Position numbers and translations under genes: made by a program
The notes under the pieces: model-generated
The model's input: the letters and a program-made list of their open reading frames with translations, nothing else
The model's database searches: none
Told to the model about the DNA's origin: nothing
Part shown: piece by piece, positions 26,472-36,413 of the stretch
Layout of the letters: each line of letters starts with the position of its first letter
Numbering within the stretch: the stretch's first letter is position 1
Source: Streptomyces sp. ISL-66
Lineage (GTDB): Bacteria; Actinomycetota; Actinomycetes; Streptomycetales; Streptomycetaceae
Length of the DNA stretch: 64,000 nucleotides
Assembly (NCBI RefSeq): GCF_018614135.1
Contig: NZ_JAGGOW010000027.1
Coordinates: forward strand, 19,117-83,116
Reading direction: 5' to 3'

Positions 26472-27698
26472 ATGGCCTCCAGGACGACGTACCCCGTGCT
26501 CGATACCCGTTCACTGAACCGCGCCACGCTCGAACGCCAGCTGCTGCTGGGTCGTGCGCAGATGTCCGCGCGGGATGCCGTCCAGCACCTTCTGGGGCTG
26601 CAAGCGCAGAACGTGAAGCCGCCCTACTTCCAGCTCCACGCGCGCCTCGCCGGGTTCCGGCCCGCCGAGCTCGCCGGGCTGATGGAATCCCGGGAGGTGG
26701 TGCGGATGGTCACCATGCGGTCCACCATCCACACCCATACGGTCCACGACGCGCTCACCTTGCGGCCCCTCGTCCAGCCCGCCCGCGACCGGGAGGTGAA
26801 CTACTTCCGCAAGGGCTTGGTGGGAGTCGACCTGGACCGACTGGCCGGGCGCGCGCGGACGTTCCTGGAGGAGGAACCGCGCACGATGGCCGAGATCCGC
26901 GAGGAGCTGCTCGAGGAGTGGCCCGACGCCGACCCCCAGTCGTTGTCCGTCGCCGCGCGCTGCCTGCTGCCACTCGTGCAGGTCACCCCGCGCGGGGTGT
27001 GGGGCAGGAGCGGGCAGGTACGGCTCGCCACCCTTGGTGAGTGGACGAAGGGGAGCCGGACGGACGCCACCCATGCCGCCGCCGCCACCCATGCCGCCGA
27101 CGCCGCCCGTGCCGCCGCCGCCACCCAAGGCATCGCCGCCGCCCAGGCCATTGCCGCCGCCCAGGCCATCGACGAAGTCGTCCTGCGCTATCTCCGCGCC
27201 TTCGGGCCCGCCTCCGTCAAGGACATGCAGACCTGGGCCGGCCTCACCCGGTTGCGCGAGCCCTTCGAGCGGTTGCGGCCGCGGCTGGCCGTCTTCCAGG
27301 ACGAGAACGGCGTCGAGCTCTTCGACCTGCCCGACGCGCCCCGCCCCGACGCCGAGACGCCCGCCCCGCCGCGCTTCCTCCCCGAGTTCGACAACCTGCT
27401 CCTCTCCCACACCGACCGCTCCCGCGTGGTCGCCCCCGAGCTCAAGGGCCGCACCTGGTCGGGCAACCAGGCCCACTGCGCGCTGCTCCTCGACGGCTTC
27501 CTCGCCGGCCTGTGGAAGCTCGACGGCGCCACCCTCACCGTCGAATTGTTCCCCTCCGCCTACGGGGCCGCCTCCAAGGCGCTCAAGGCCGAGATCGTCG
27601 CGGAGGGAGAGGTGCTCCTCGCCGTCATGGCCGAGGAGCAGCTCGCCGGTGCCGACCGCGCCACCGGCAACGTCCGCTTCGGGTCGATCCGCGGCTGA
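26472..27698 (+). CDS. Winged-helix DNA-binding domain protein (HTH_42 type)
   Basis: A 408-aa protein of the HTH_42/YcaQ-like superfamily (PF06224), which in characterised members includes DNA glycosylases acting on crosslinked or alkylated DNA. Supporting motifs are LLGRAQMSARDAVQHLLGLQ, VRMVTMRSTIHTHT, CLLPLVQVTPRGVWG and RFLPEFDNLLLSH. ATG 26472 (MASRTTYPVLD) is the natural start. An Ala-rich insertion at residues ~197-235, made of short repeats of Ala, Thr, His and Gln codons, interrupts the family fold and looks like a recent repeat expansion. The substrate is unknown. Confidence 0.8.
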   Translation: MASRTTYPVLDTRSLNRATLERQLLLGRAQMSARDAVQHLLGLQAQNVKPPYFQLHARLAGFRPAELAGLMESREVVRMVTMRSTIHTHTVHDALTLRPLVQPARDREVNYFRKGLVGVDLDRLAGRARTFLEEEPRTMAEIREELLEEWPDADPQSLSVAARCLLPLVQVTPRGVWGRSGQVRLATLGEWTKGSRTDATHAAAATHAADAARAAAATQGIAAAQAIAAAQAIDEVVLRYLRAFGPASVKDMQTWAGLTRLREPFERLRPRLAVFQDENGVELFDLPDAPRPDAETPAPPRFLPEFDNLLLSHTDRSRVVAPELKGRTWSGNQAHCALLLDGFLAGLWKLDGATLTVELFPSAYGAASKALKAEIVAEGEVLLAVMAEEQLAGADRATGNVRFGSIRG

Positions 27699-27734
27699 CG
27701 CCGCTCTGGTGGCCCGTACTCCGGACACGGCACG

Positions 27735-29636
27735 ATGCCTGCCATGACCGAGAACATGTCGAACCCGTCGAACCCGTCGAACCCCTCGAAGACCTCGGCC
27801 CCGTCGGCCCCGTCGAAGACCTACCCGACGTACCCGACCTACCCGACGCACCCGCCCCACGCGAACCCCGACGCCACCGCCCGGTTCCTCGCCGCCCGCG
27901 ATTTCCTGTTGGAACACCGCGGCGACTACGCGGCCGCCCGCGCCGGATTCACTTGGCCCCGGCCCGAGCGCTTCAACTGGGCCCTCGACTGGTTCGACCA
28001 CATCGCCGCCGGGAACGAGGCCGACGCCCTGCGGATCGTCGAGGAGGACGGCACCAGCCACGCCGTCTCCTTCGAGCAGATGAGCGTCCGGTCCGACGCG
28101 GCCGCCAACTGGCTGCGCGCCCAGGGCGTCGCCCCCGGCGACCGGATCCTCGTCATGCTCGGCAACCAGCGCGAGTTGTGGGAGGTGATGCTCGGCGCCA
28201 TGAAGCTGCGCGCCGTCGTCATCCCGGCGACCCCGCTGCTCGGCCCCGCCGACCTCCGCGACCGCATCGAGCGCGGCAACGTGCGCCACGTCATCGCGCG
28301 GGCCGAGGACACCGCCAAGTTCGACGGGGTACCCGGCGCGTACACCCGCATCGCCGCCGGCCCCGAGATCCCCACCGGATGGCGGCGCCTGGAGGACATG
28401 TACGGGGATACGCCCACCCACGCGGATACGCCCACCCACGCGGCCCACGCGGATGCGCCCACCCAGGCGGATACGGATCCGCGCGCCGACACGGGCGCGC
28501 ACACCGCGGCCGGCCGCTTCACCCCGGACGGCGAGACCCTCGCCACCGACCCCCTGATGCTCTACTTCACCTCCGGCACCACCGCCCGGCCCAAGCTCGT
28601 GGAGCACACGCACGCCTCGTACCCCATCGGGCACCTCTCCACCATGTACTGGCTCGGCCTGCGCCCCGGCGACGTGCACCTCAACATCGCCTCGCCCGGC
28701 TGGGCCAAACACGCCTGGTCCAACCTCTTCGCACCGTGGAACGCCGGCGCCACCGTCTTCGTCCACAACTACGCGCGCTTCGACCCGGAGCGGCTCATGG
28801 CCGAGATGGACCGGCACGGCGTGACGACCTTCTGCGCCCCGCCCACCGTGTGGCGGATGCTGATCCAGTCCGACCTCGGCGCGCTGCGCACCCCGCCGCG
28901 CGAGGCCGTCGCCGCCGGAGAGCCGCTCAATCCGGAGGTCATCGAAAAGGTCCGCGAGGCGTGGGGCGTCACCATCCGCGACGGCTTCGGCCAGACGGAG
29001 ACCACCCTCCAGGCCGGCAATTTCCCCGGTGCGCCCGTCAAACCGGGCTCGATGGGCCGCCCGGCCCCCGGCTACGAGATCGTCCTGCTGGACCCGGTCA
29101 CCGGCAAGGAATCCCCCGACGAGGGCGAACTGTGCGTCGCGCTCGGCCCCCGTCCCGCCGGAGTGATGACCGGCTACCGCGACGACCCCGAGCGCACCGC
29201 CGAGGCCATGGCCGACGGGCTCTACCGCACCGGCGACATCGCCTCGCGCGACGCCGACGGCTACCTCACCTACGTGGGTCGCGCCGACGACGTCTTCAAG
29301 GCCTCCGACTACAAGATCAGCCCGTTCGAGCTGGAGAGCGCCCTGCTGGAACACGAGGCGGTCGCCGAAGCCGCCGTGGTCCCGGCCCCGGACGCGCTGC
29401 GCCTCGCCGTCCCGAAGGCGTACGTCACGCTCGCCGCGGGCTGGCAGCCGGGCCCGGAGACGGCCCGCGTGCTGTTCGAGCACTCCCGCGCGGTGCTGTC
29501 CCCGTACAAGAGGATCCGCCGCATCGAGTTCGGCGAGCTTCCGAAGACCGTGTCCGGCAAGATCCGCCGGGTGGAGCTGCGCGAGCTCACCGCGGCGGGC
29601 TCGGCGGGGGAGTACGACGAGGCGGACCTCGGCTGA
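27735..29636 (+). CDS. Medium-chain acyl-CoA synthetase (AMP-forming)
   Basis: A 633-aa ANL-superfamily ligase that activates a carboxylic acid as acyl-AMP and then transfers it to CoA. The P-loop-like motif YFTSGTTARPKL, the aromatic motif GFGQTETT, YRTGDIA, and the C-terminal LPKTVSGKI with its catalytic lysine are all present, and the overall sequence is of the MACS (medium-chain/benzoate-like) type. The N terminus carries tandem NPS and TYP repeats, and a THAD/TPT repeat lies at ~225-255; these are additions not typical of the family. ATG 27735 or ATG 27744 may be the start. Acid specificity cannot be read from sequence. Confidence 0.87.
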   Translation: MPAMTENMSNPSNPSNPSKTSAPSAPSKTYPTYPTYPTHPPHANPDATARFLAARDFLLEHRGDYAAARAGFTWPRPERFNWALDWFDHIAAGNEADALRIVEEDGTSHAVSFEQMSVRSDAAANWLRAQGVAPGDRILVMLGNQRELWEVMLGAMKLRAVVIPATPLLGPADLRDRIERGNVRHVIARAEDTAKFDGVPGAYTRIAAGPEIPTGWRRLEDMYGDTPTHADTPTHAAHADAPTQADTDPRADTGAHTAAGRFTPDGETLATDPLMLYFTSGTTARPKLVEHTHASYPIGHLSTMYWLGLRPGDVHLNIASPGWAKHAWSNLFAPWNAGATVFVHNYARFDPERLMAEMDRHGVTTFCAPPTVWRMLIQSDLGALRTPPREAVAAGEPLNPEVIEKVREAWGVTIRDGFGQTETTLQAGNFPGAPVKPGSMGRPAPGYEIVLLDPVTGKESPDEGELCVALGPRPAGVMTGYRDDPERTAEAMADGLYRTGDIASRDADGYLTYVGRADDVFKASDYKISPFELESALLEHEAVAEAAVVPAPDALRLAVPKAYVTLAAGWQPGPETARVLFEHSRAVLSPYKRIRRIEFGELPKTVSGKIRRVELRELTAAGSAGEYDEADLG

Positions 29637-29689
29637 CCCGATCGGTACGGGGCCGCGCGCACGCGGCGGCCCCGTACCGTCAGCGGGTG

Positions 29690-30184
29690 CTACGCGGAGG
29701 CCGGCAGCAGGGCCTCGATGGCCGCGACCAGCTCGGGGGCTTCCGGCTCGGTGCGCGGGCGGAAGCGGCCCACGACCTCACCGGCGGGGGAGATCAGGAA
29801 CTTCTCGAAGTTCCACGTGATGTCGCCGGCCTCGCCCTCGGCGTCCGGGATCTTCACGAGCTCCTGGTACAGCGGGTGCCGGTTCTCGCCGTTGACCTCG
29901 GACTTCTCCAGCATCGGGAAGGTGACACCGAAGCCGGCCGCGCAGAAGGTCTGGATGTCATCGGCGTTGCCCGGCTCCTGCCCGCCGAACTGGTTGCAGG
30001 GGACACCGATGACGGTGAAGCCCTTCTCCTCGTACTTGAACTGCAGCCGGGCCAGACCCGAGTACTGAGGGGTGAGACCGCACTGCGAGGCGGTGTTCAC
30101 GAGCAGGATCGCCTTGCCCTTGTGCGCGGCGAGGCTGGTGGGCTCGTCGGACAGGGTGGTCAGCGGGATGTCGTACAGGCTCAT
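29690..30184 (-). CDS. Glutathione peroxidase-like thiol peroxidase
   Basis: A 164-aa peroxidase of the Cys-type GPx family, reducing hydrogen peroxide and organic hydroperoxides, in actinobacteria most likely with thioredoxin or mycothiol-linked donors. The catalytic set is visible: Cys in NTASQCGLTPQY, Gln in NQFGGQEPG, Trp/Asn in ITWNFEKF. ATG 30184 is preferred over TTG 30187 because GAGGAG lies upstream at good spacing. It is cytoplasmic, with no signal peptide, and is convergent with the acyl-CoA synthetase gene. Confidence 0.92.
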   Translation of the reverse strand: MSLYDIPLTTLSDEPTSLAAHKGKAILLVNTASQCGLTPQYSGLARLQFKYEEKGFTVIGVPCNQFGGQEPGNADDIQTFCAAGFGVTFPMLEKSEVNGENRHPLYQELVKIPDAEGEAGDITWNFEKFLISPAGEVVGRFRPRTEPEAPELVAAIEALLPASA

Positions 30185-30225
30185 CAAGCTCTCCTCGGCA
30201 GAAAGTCACGTAATACGCCCCGAGC

Positions 30226-31065
30226 CTAGGCCCCCGTCCCGACGAGCTCGTCCGCCGGGTCGTTGACCGGTTGCGGCATGCCCGTGAGGTCCATGACGAA
30301 CAGCGGTATCCCCAGGTCGTCCGCGCGTGCGCGCGCGTCCGGTGTATATCCGGCGAGCGCGAAGTAGACGCTGGTCGCGGAGGCCGTGAGCCCGTTCAGC
30401 CAGACGCACTCCACCGCCCGCAGCCCGGCCGGGGCCGTCGTCGGGTCCACCTGGGCGACCAGACCCGGGGCGCGCAGGTCGACCGCCGCCGACGGGTTCG
30501 GCCGGCCGTCGGGCTGGCGCACGTCCGGGAAGCCGAGCCAGCGCAGGTACAGCGCGGCCGTGGACACCGCGTCCCGGGCGGTACGGATGGTCACGGGGCG
30601 GAACGCGGGACGCCGCGCGTGCGCGTCCGCCGGGGTGGGATCCCGGCCCGGAACCGCCGAATCCGGAATCGTCGGGTCTGGAGTCGCTCGGTCTGGAGCC
30701 GCTCGGTCTGGAGTCGCTAGGTCTGGAACCGCTCCAAACCCGCCCGCAAACCCAGCCGCCAACCCGTCCGCATCTGCGCCCGCACCCCCGCCCGCCGGCT
30801 CCAGCGGGTGCACCGGAACCACCAGCACCGTCCCGCACGATCCGCACCCCACCTCCGGGTGCGGCCAGTCGCCCTCCCGCCCGCAGGCCGCGCACCGCAC
30901 CGTCACCCAGCTGTCCGACCAGGTGCGGTGGATCAGCTCCCGGGGCGGCGCCGCCAGGTCGAGGGGCGGGATGACCGGGCTGCCGCAGGCGCAGGGGAAC
31001 ACCGGAGCCGTGTAGTCGTTCTCGTGCAGGCACGCCGGGCAGCGCACCGGTACAGCATCCGCCAT
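30226..31065 (-). CDS. Zinc-ribbon protein with possible restriction-nuclease-like C terminus
   Basis: A 279-aa protein starting at ATG 31065. The N terminus has two CxxC zinc-ribbon pairs: CPAC and CAC near residues 8-27, CAAC and CGSC near 57-74. A low-complexity spacer follows, built from a repeated ATPDR/TPD unit encoded by ~15-bp tandem repeats (about 30660-30730). The C-terminal ~130 residues (RTARDAVSTAALYLRWLGF, AVDLRAPGLVAQVD, ADDLGIPLFVMDL) have the spacing of an Mrr-type PD-(D/E)xK domain, with AQVD where QxK would be expected, so activity is doubtful. This nuclease reading is inference. Confidence 0.6.
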   Translation of the reverse strand: MADAVPVRCPACLHENDYTAPVFPCACGSPVIPPLDLAAPPRELIHRTWSDSWVTVRCAACGREGDWPHPEVGCGSCGTVLVVPVHPLEPAGGGAGADADGLAAGFAGGFGAVPDLATPDRAAPDRATPDPTIPDSAVPGRDPTPADAHARRPAFRPVTIRTARDAVSTAALYLRWLGFPDVRQPDGRPNPSAAVDLRAPGLVAQVDPTTAPAGLRAVECVWLNGLTASATSVYFALAGYTPDARARADDLGIPLFVMDLTGMPQPVNDPADELVGTGA

Positions 31066-31222
31066 GAGACCTGGCCCCCTCCGTCGCTGAGCGTGAGGCC
31101 ATGCTCCACCACGCGCGACCGCCGGGGCGGGCAGACCCCCGATTTTCAGTCGAGACATGGTTCTTCGTACAACTCACCGACCGAGACGTGGCTTTTGGTG
31201 GGTTCCGGGCTGCCGGACCGCC

Positions 31223-31288
31223 TTGACGTGCGCGAGGTCGCGCCTTAGCTTGTTCCGTATAGCAGAACAAAACTTCCGGATTACGGAA
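31223..31288 (+). promoter_or_regulatory. gcl promoter with paired AllR-type operators
   Basis: A core promoter TTGACG (31223-31228), 17-bp spacer, TAGCTT (31246-31251) is followed at once by two palindromes: TTCCGTATAGCAGAA at 31254-31268 and TTCCGGATTACGGAA at 31274-31288, centres 20 bp apart. The first is nested in a longer perfect inverted repeat TTGTTC-N9-GAACAA (31250-31270). Position downstream of -10 fits repression. GGAG precedes the gcl ATG. Confidence 0.7.
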
Positions 31289-31320
31289 AAGCCTGACCGC
31301 CAGACCCGCAGGAGAACTCG

Positions 31321-33108
<1,788 letters not shown>

Positions 33109-33139
33109 CAGTCCCGCAAGGCTGGTCCAGCACCACACG

Positions 33140-33180
33140 ACGGCCCCTGTTCCTCCTTCCCGGAGGCGGACAGGGGCCGT
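33140..33180 (+). terminator. gcl terminator
   Basis: ACGGCCCCTG pairs with CAGGGGCCGT, with an inner CCTCC/GGAGG stem, followed by TTTCG. It lies 30 bp after the gcl stop and can also serve the convergent NB-ARC gene. Confidence 0.8.
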
Positions 33181-33208
33181 TTCGCGTTCCCCACGGCTCG
33201 CCCCGCGC

Positions 33209-35374
33209 CTATCCGCTCCGCGTGTACGGAGCCCAGCGGGCCAGTTCCTCGCGGGTGGCGGCCGTGTCCGGATGGGCGGGCCCCAGTACGCGCACCTGTT
33301 CGTTCAACAGATGCGTGAGGGAGGTCGCGGCCCCGACCGGGTCTCCGGCCCGGCCGCGCCAGTGCGCGTGGCCGAAGTGGGCGCCGAAGACGTCGGACCA
33401 GTCCGGGCGGTTCCTGACCAGCATCCCGAGGGCGGCCGACCATCGCGGGAGCCGGGGACCGCCCTGCGGGGCCAGGTGGCGCAGCAGATCGTGCAGGAGC
33501 GCCTCGTAGGCGATGGCGGCCCCGTAGGCGTCCCCGGCCTCGCCCAGCAGGCTCGCCGCCCGCACGCGGGTGTCGACGACGTCCGAATAGCCGGGCCCGT
33601 ACTGGCGGGCCTGGAGCGGGGCGAGTTCGGCGTAGGCGGCGGCCGCCCCCGCCGGATCCCCGGCCCGGGCGCGCCAATGGCCCAGGGCGGCACGCGTGGA
33701 GAAGGTGTGCTCGTGGGCGGGATCCACGGCCTGGACCAGTTCGCCGAGGAGCGCGGCGTGCGCGGCCGCGGCTCCGGCCGCGTCCCCGGCCTCGCCCTGC
33801 CAGTGGGCGAGGCGTTTGCGTGCGCTGTAGAACACGGAGGACTTCGGCCCGTGGCGGCGCAGGGCTTCGTCCGCCAGTTGCCGGAAGTGGCTCTGGGCAG
33901 CCTCCGGCCCGTCCGCCTCACCCAGCAGCTCACCCATGCGCAAGAGCACTTCGTGCGCGCCGGAAGGGTGGTCGGAGCCGAGGCTCGTGTCCCAGTGGGG
34001 GGTCGTCGACCAGAGGGCCGACCCGTCGAGTTCCTGGGACAGGCCGACGGCGCGGACCAGGAACGGGGTGAAGGCGGGGTCGTCCCGGAACCGGGAGCCG
34101 GCTTCCACCAGCGCCGAGGCGGCGGTCCAGTAGGGGACGCGGGCGGCCGGGGCCTCGCGCGTCGCCCGTTGGAGCACCGGGTGTACGCGTACGGCGCGGT
34201 AGGTGTCCGCCGGAAGGTATTCGATCAGGCAGAGGCGGTCGAGGACCTCGAGCGCGGTCCTGACGTCTTCGACGTGGACCGGGACCACGTCGGCGGCCGT
34301 CGCCGCGCGGTAGTGCTCCAGGTACCGCAGGACCGCGGGGCCGGTGAAGACGGCCTCGGGAGCCCCCTCGGGCGGCAGCACCGAGGCGAGTTCCAGCAGC
34401 GGGCGCACGTGCCCGCCCGTCCGCGGGGTCCGCTCGGCCCGGTCCAGTGACTCCCGCCAGGCCTCGTGCAGCGACAGCGGCTGCCCGTCGGGCAGTGCGC
34501 CCGGGCCGGGCACGAGCTCGGCCAGGGTCCCGCCGGTGCCCGGCCGCAGTAGCCGGGCGTACTCCGCGCAGTCGATGCCCGCACCGACGAGGTGGGCCGC
34601 CGCCTGGGCCAGCGCGAGCGGAAGCCGGCCCAGCCCCCGCGCGAGCTCCTCCAGCTCCCCGGGCCGGCCGCTGCGGCCGCCGACGGCGAGCGCGTCGCGG
34701 AGATGAGCCGTGGCCTCGGTCTGCGTGAAACCCCCGACGGGGACCACCCAGCGGCCCGCTCCCGGCTGTGCGAGGTCCCGACGGCTGGTGGTGACGAGGG
34801 TGCGGCCGTCCGGGTGTCCCGGGGGCCACAGGCCGCGTACGTCCTCCGGGTCGGCCACGCCGTCCAGCACGACGAGCCAGCGTCGCCGCGGGTCTGCGGG
34901 TGCTGGCGTCAGCCATGCGAGGAAGGACCGGGCGCCCTGCTCCGGCGCGGTGGTTTCGAAGCCGGTGATTTCGGCGGCGGCCTGGGCGTAGGCGGCCACG
35001 ACCGCCTCGCGGTCCGTGGCCGTGACCCAGAGGAGCAGGTCGAGCCGGCCCTCGTCCCACGCTGCGCGGGCGAGGCGGGCCGCCTGTTGCGTCTTGCCCA
35101 CTCCCGCGGTGCCGACCAGCACTCCGCAGCGGACCGTCGGGCCCAAGAGCCCGTCGAGGGCGGGGCGGTGCTGGAAGCCGCGCGCGGCCGCGGGCACCGT
35201 CCCGACCTGGAGCGGCCAGGAGGCGGGAGCGCGCGAGGCGGCGTAGTAGGAGACGTGGTCGGCGCGGCCGACGGCCATGCCGTAGTGGCCCGCCTGGACG
35301 GTGTGCGGGTGTGGCGGACCGGTGAGAGGGGCCGTGGCGCGAGCTCCCGCGGAGTCCGGTGCCTCGGAGTCCAC
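33209..35374 (-). CDS. NB-ARC ATPase with C-terminal TPR-like repeats
   Basis: A STAND-type signalling ATPase of ~720 aa. The P-loop VLVGTAGVGKTQQAARLA, Walker B RRWLVVLDGVADPED, sensor TLVTTSRRDLA and GLGRLPLALAQAAAHL (the GLPL motif) occur in the NB-ARC order, followed by a winged-helix-like region and several TPR-type repeats with the pattern GDAAGAAAAHAALL. The N terminus is uncertain: GTG 35374 keeps the Pro/Ser-rich lead, ATG 35278 would begin at AVGRADHVSYYA. It lies downstream of the small gene at 35443-35931 and probably forms an operon with it. Streptomyces has many such proteins; roles in regulated responses or defence are likely but unproven. Confidence 0.75.
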   Translation of the reverse strand: MDSEAPDSAGARATAPLTGPPHPHTVQAGHYGMAVGRADHVSYYAASRAPASWPLQVGTVPAAARGFQHRPALDGLLGPTVRCGVLVGTAGVGKTQQAARLARAAWDEGRLDLLLWVTATDREAVVAAYAQAAAEITGFETTAPEQGARSFLAWLTPAPADPRRRWLVVLDGVADPEDVRGLWPPGHPDGRTLVTTSRRDLAQPGAGRWVVPVGGFTQTEATAHLRDALAVGGRSGRPGELEELARGLGRLPLALAQAAAHLVGAGIDCAEYARLLRPGTGGTLAELVPGPGALPDGQPLSLHEAWRESLDRAERTPRTGGHVRPLLELASVLPPEGAPEAVFTGPAVLRYLEHYRAATAADVVPVHVEDVRTALEVLDRLCLIEYLPADTYRAVRVHPVLQRATREAPAARVPYWTAASALVEAGSRFRDDPAFTPFLVRAVGLSQELDGSALWSTTPHWDTSLGSDHPSGAHEVLLRMGELLGEADGPEAAQSHFRQLADEALRRHGPKSSVFYSARKRLAHWQGEAGDAAGAAAAHAALLGELVQAVDPAHEHTFSTRAALGHWRARAGDPAGAAAAYAELAPLQARQYGPGYSDVVDTRVRAASLLGEAGDAYGAAIAYEALLHDLLRHLAPQGGPRLPRWSAALGMLVRNRPDWSDVFGAHFGHAHWRGRAGDPVGAATSLTHLLNEQVRVLGPAHPDTAATREELARWAPYTRSG

Positions 35375-35442
35375 CGCCTCGGTGTGCGGTGACCGGAACT
35401 GCGCGGACCCGGTGGAGAAGGGGCTTTCGGTAGCCGGTCCGC

Positions 35443-35931
35443 TCAGCCCTGTCGCGGAGCCGGCGGGGGAGGGGGGCTCAGCTGGGCACCTCCGTTGATC
35501 ACCGCGGCGGCGATCGACCCGTGGTCGGCCCGGACGTGCACGTCCCCGCCGACGGCCAGCCCGGCGGCCCCCGCGGACACCCCGGTCGCGTGGGAGTCGA
35601 GCAGTGCGCGCAACTCCTCGGCGGCCCGGTCGCGCTGATCGTCCGGGAGGCGCTCCAGCAGACTCTCGAAGCGGGCCTGCCACATGGCCTCCTGCCGGAT
35701 GCGGGCACGTTCAACCTGCCCTGCCTCTCCGGCGCCGCCCGTGTCCGCCGCCGTGAGCTCGCAGGCGCTGCGGTCCAGCCGTACGAGCTCACCGGTCACG
35801 CGCTCGGTGTCACCGCGGCCGAACCATGCGGCCAACTGCCCCCGCAGTCCTTCCCAGGCTTCCGTACCGGCGGCCTGGACCACCGCCGTTCCGCCGGCCG
35901 CCGCCAACGCCAACAATGCTTCTGGCAGCAC
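35443..35931 (-). CDS. Small partner protein of the NB-ARC gene
   Basis: A 162-aa protein starting at GTG 35931 with AAGGGGG upstream. It begins with a hydrophobic helix (LPEALLALAAAGGTAVVQAAG), followed by a charged helical region (RQEAMWQARFESLLERL) and a C-terminal stretch rich in VGGDVHVRADHGS and INGGAQL, ending in a proline run. This layout is common in Streptomyces genes directly upstream of NB-ARC/TPR proteins. Probably an effector or membrane-anchoring partner; no enzyme motif is visible. Confidence 0.65.
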   Translation of the reverse strand: MLPEALLALAAAGGTAVVQAAGTEAWEGLRGQLAAWFGRGDTERVTGELVRLDRSACELTAADTGGAGEAGQVERARIRQEAMWQARFESLLERLPDDQRDRAAEELRALLDSHATGVSAGAAGLAVGGDVHVRADHGSIAAAVINGGAQLSPPPPPAPRQG

Positions 35932-35999
35932 CTGTTGCCCCCTTGTAGTGGATCACCGAGGCCCCGACTCTACCCGGCCCCCCGCCGCCCGGGCACGCC

Positions 36000-36039
36000 G
36001 AAGAGCCGAGTCACGGGACCGTCCGTGACTCGGCTCTTC
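36000..36039. other. Perfect 17-bp hairpin upstream of the NB-ARC operon
   Basis: GAAGAGCCGAGTCACGG pairs perfectly with CCGTGACTCGGCTCTTC around a 6-nt loop. It lies upstream of the leftward NB-ARC operon and ~375 bp past the end of the leftward catalase gene, so it does not sit where either gene needs a terminator. Confidence 0.5.
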
Positions 36040-36413
36040 GAGTGTGTGGTGCTGTTACCGCCCGACGGTACGAGGCTGGCGCGACAGGACGTTCGCACCG
36101 CCGGGCGGAGTCTGTGGTGGCGTCGGGCGGAACCCGACGGCCGGGGGAGGTTGTCCTCTATATAGGGGGACTCTGTGCGCGGCCCCGTATATCAGGAATG
36201 GCTGGGACCGCGGCGAGCGGCGACGAGAACTTCGGCTTCGTCTCCCTCAGGTCAAGAGACGGGCTTCGGAACCCATTACCACCGCACTGGCTCGCACGCT
36301 CGCCACGGTCCTCGTCCTGCCCTCACCGCGTACCACCCCTCATCCGGGTCCGCGGTGCGGGCTCAGCACCCGGAACCTGACCTCCCGTCAGGCCCCCGGT
36401 ACAGCTGTGCGGC
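36040..36413. other. Intergenic stretch between catalase and the NB-ARC operon
   Basis: No gene is supported. It contains an AT-richer patch (CTATATAGGGGGAC near 36155 and GTATATCAGG near 36187), unusual for this genome, and a small hairpin GTCGGGCGGAACCCGAC near 36123. An unannotated small RNA or the NB-ARC promoter could lie here. Confidence 0.3.

Noticed and set aside
26511..29483. A 990-codon open frame on the minus strand
   Set aside because: It is a shadow of the winged-helix and acyl-CoA synthetase genes caused by high GC; no recognisable motif.
27041..30229. A 1062-codon plus-strand frame across three genes
   Set aside because: Arg/Pro-rich shadow frame spanning real genes on both strands; not coding.
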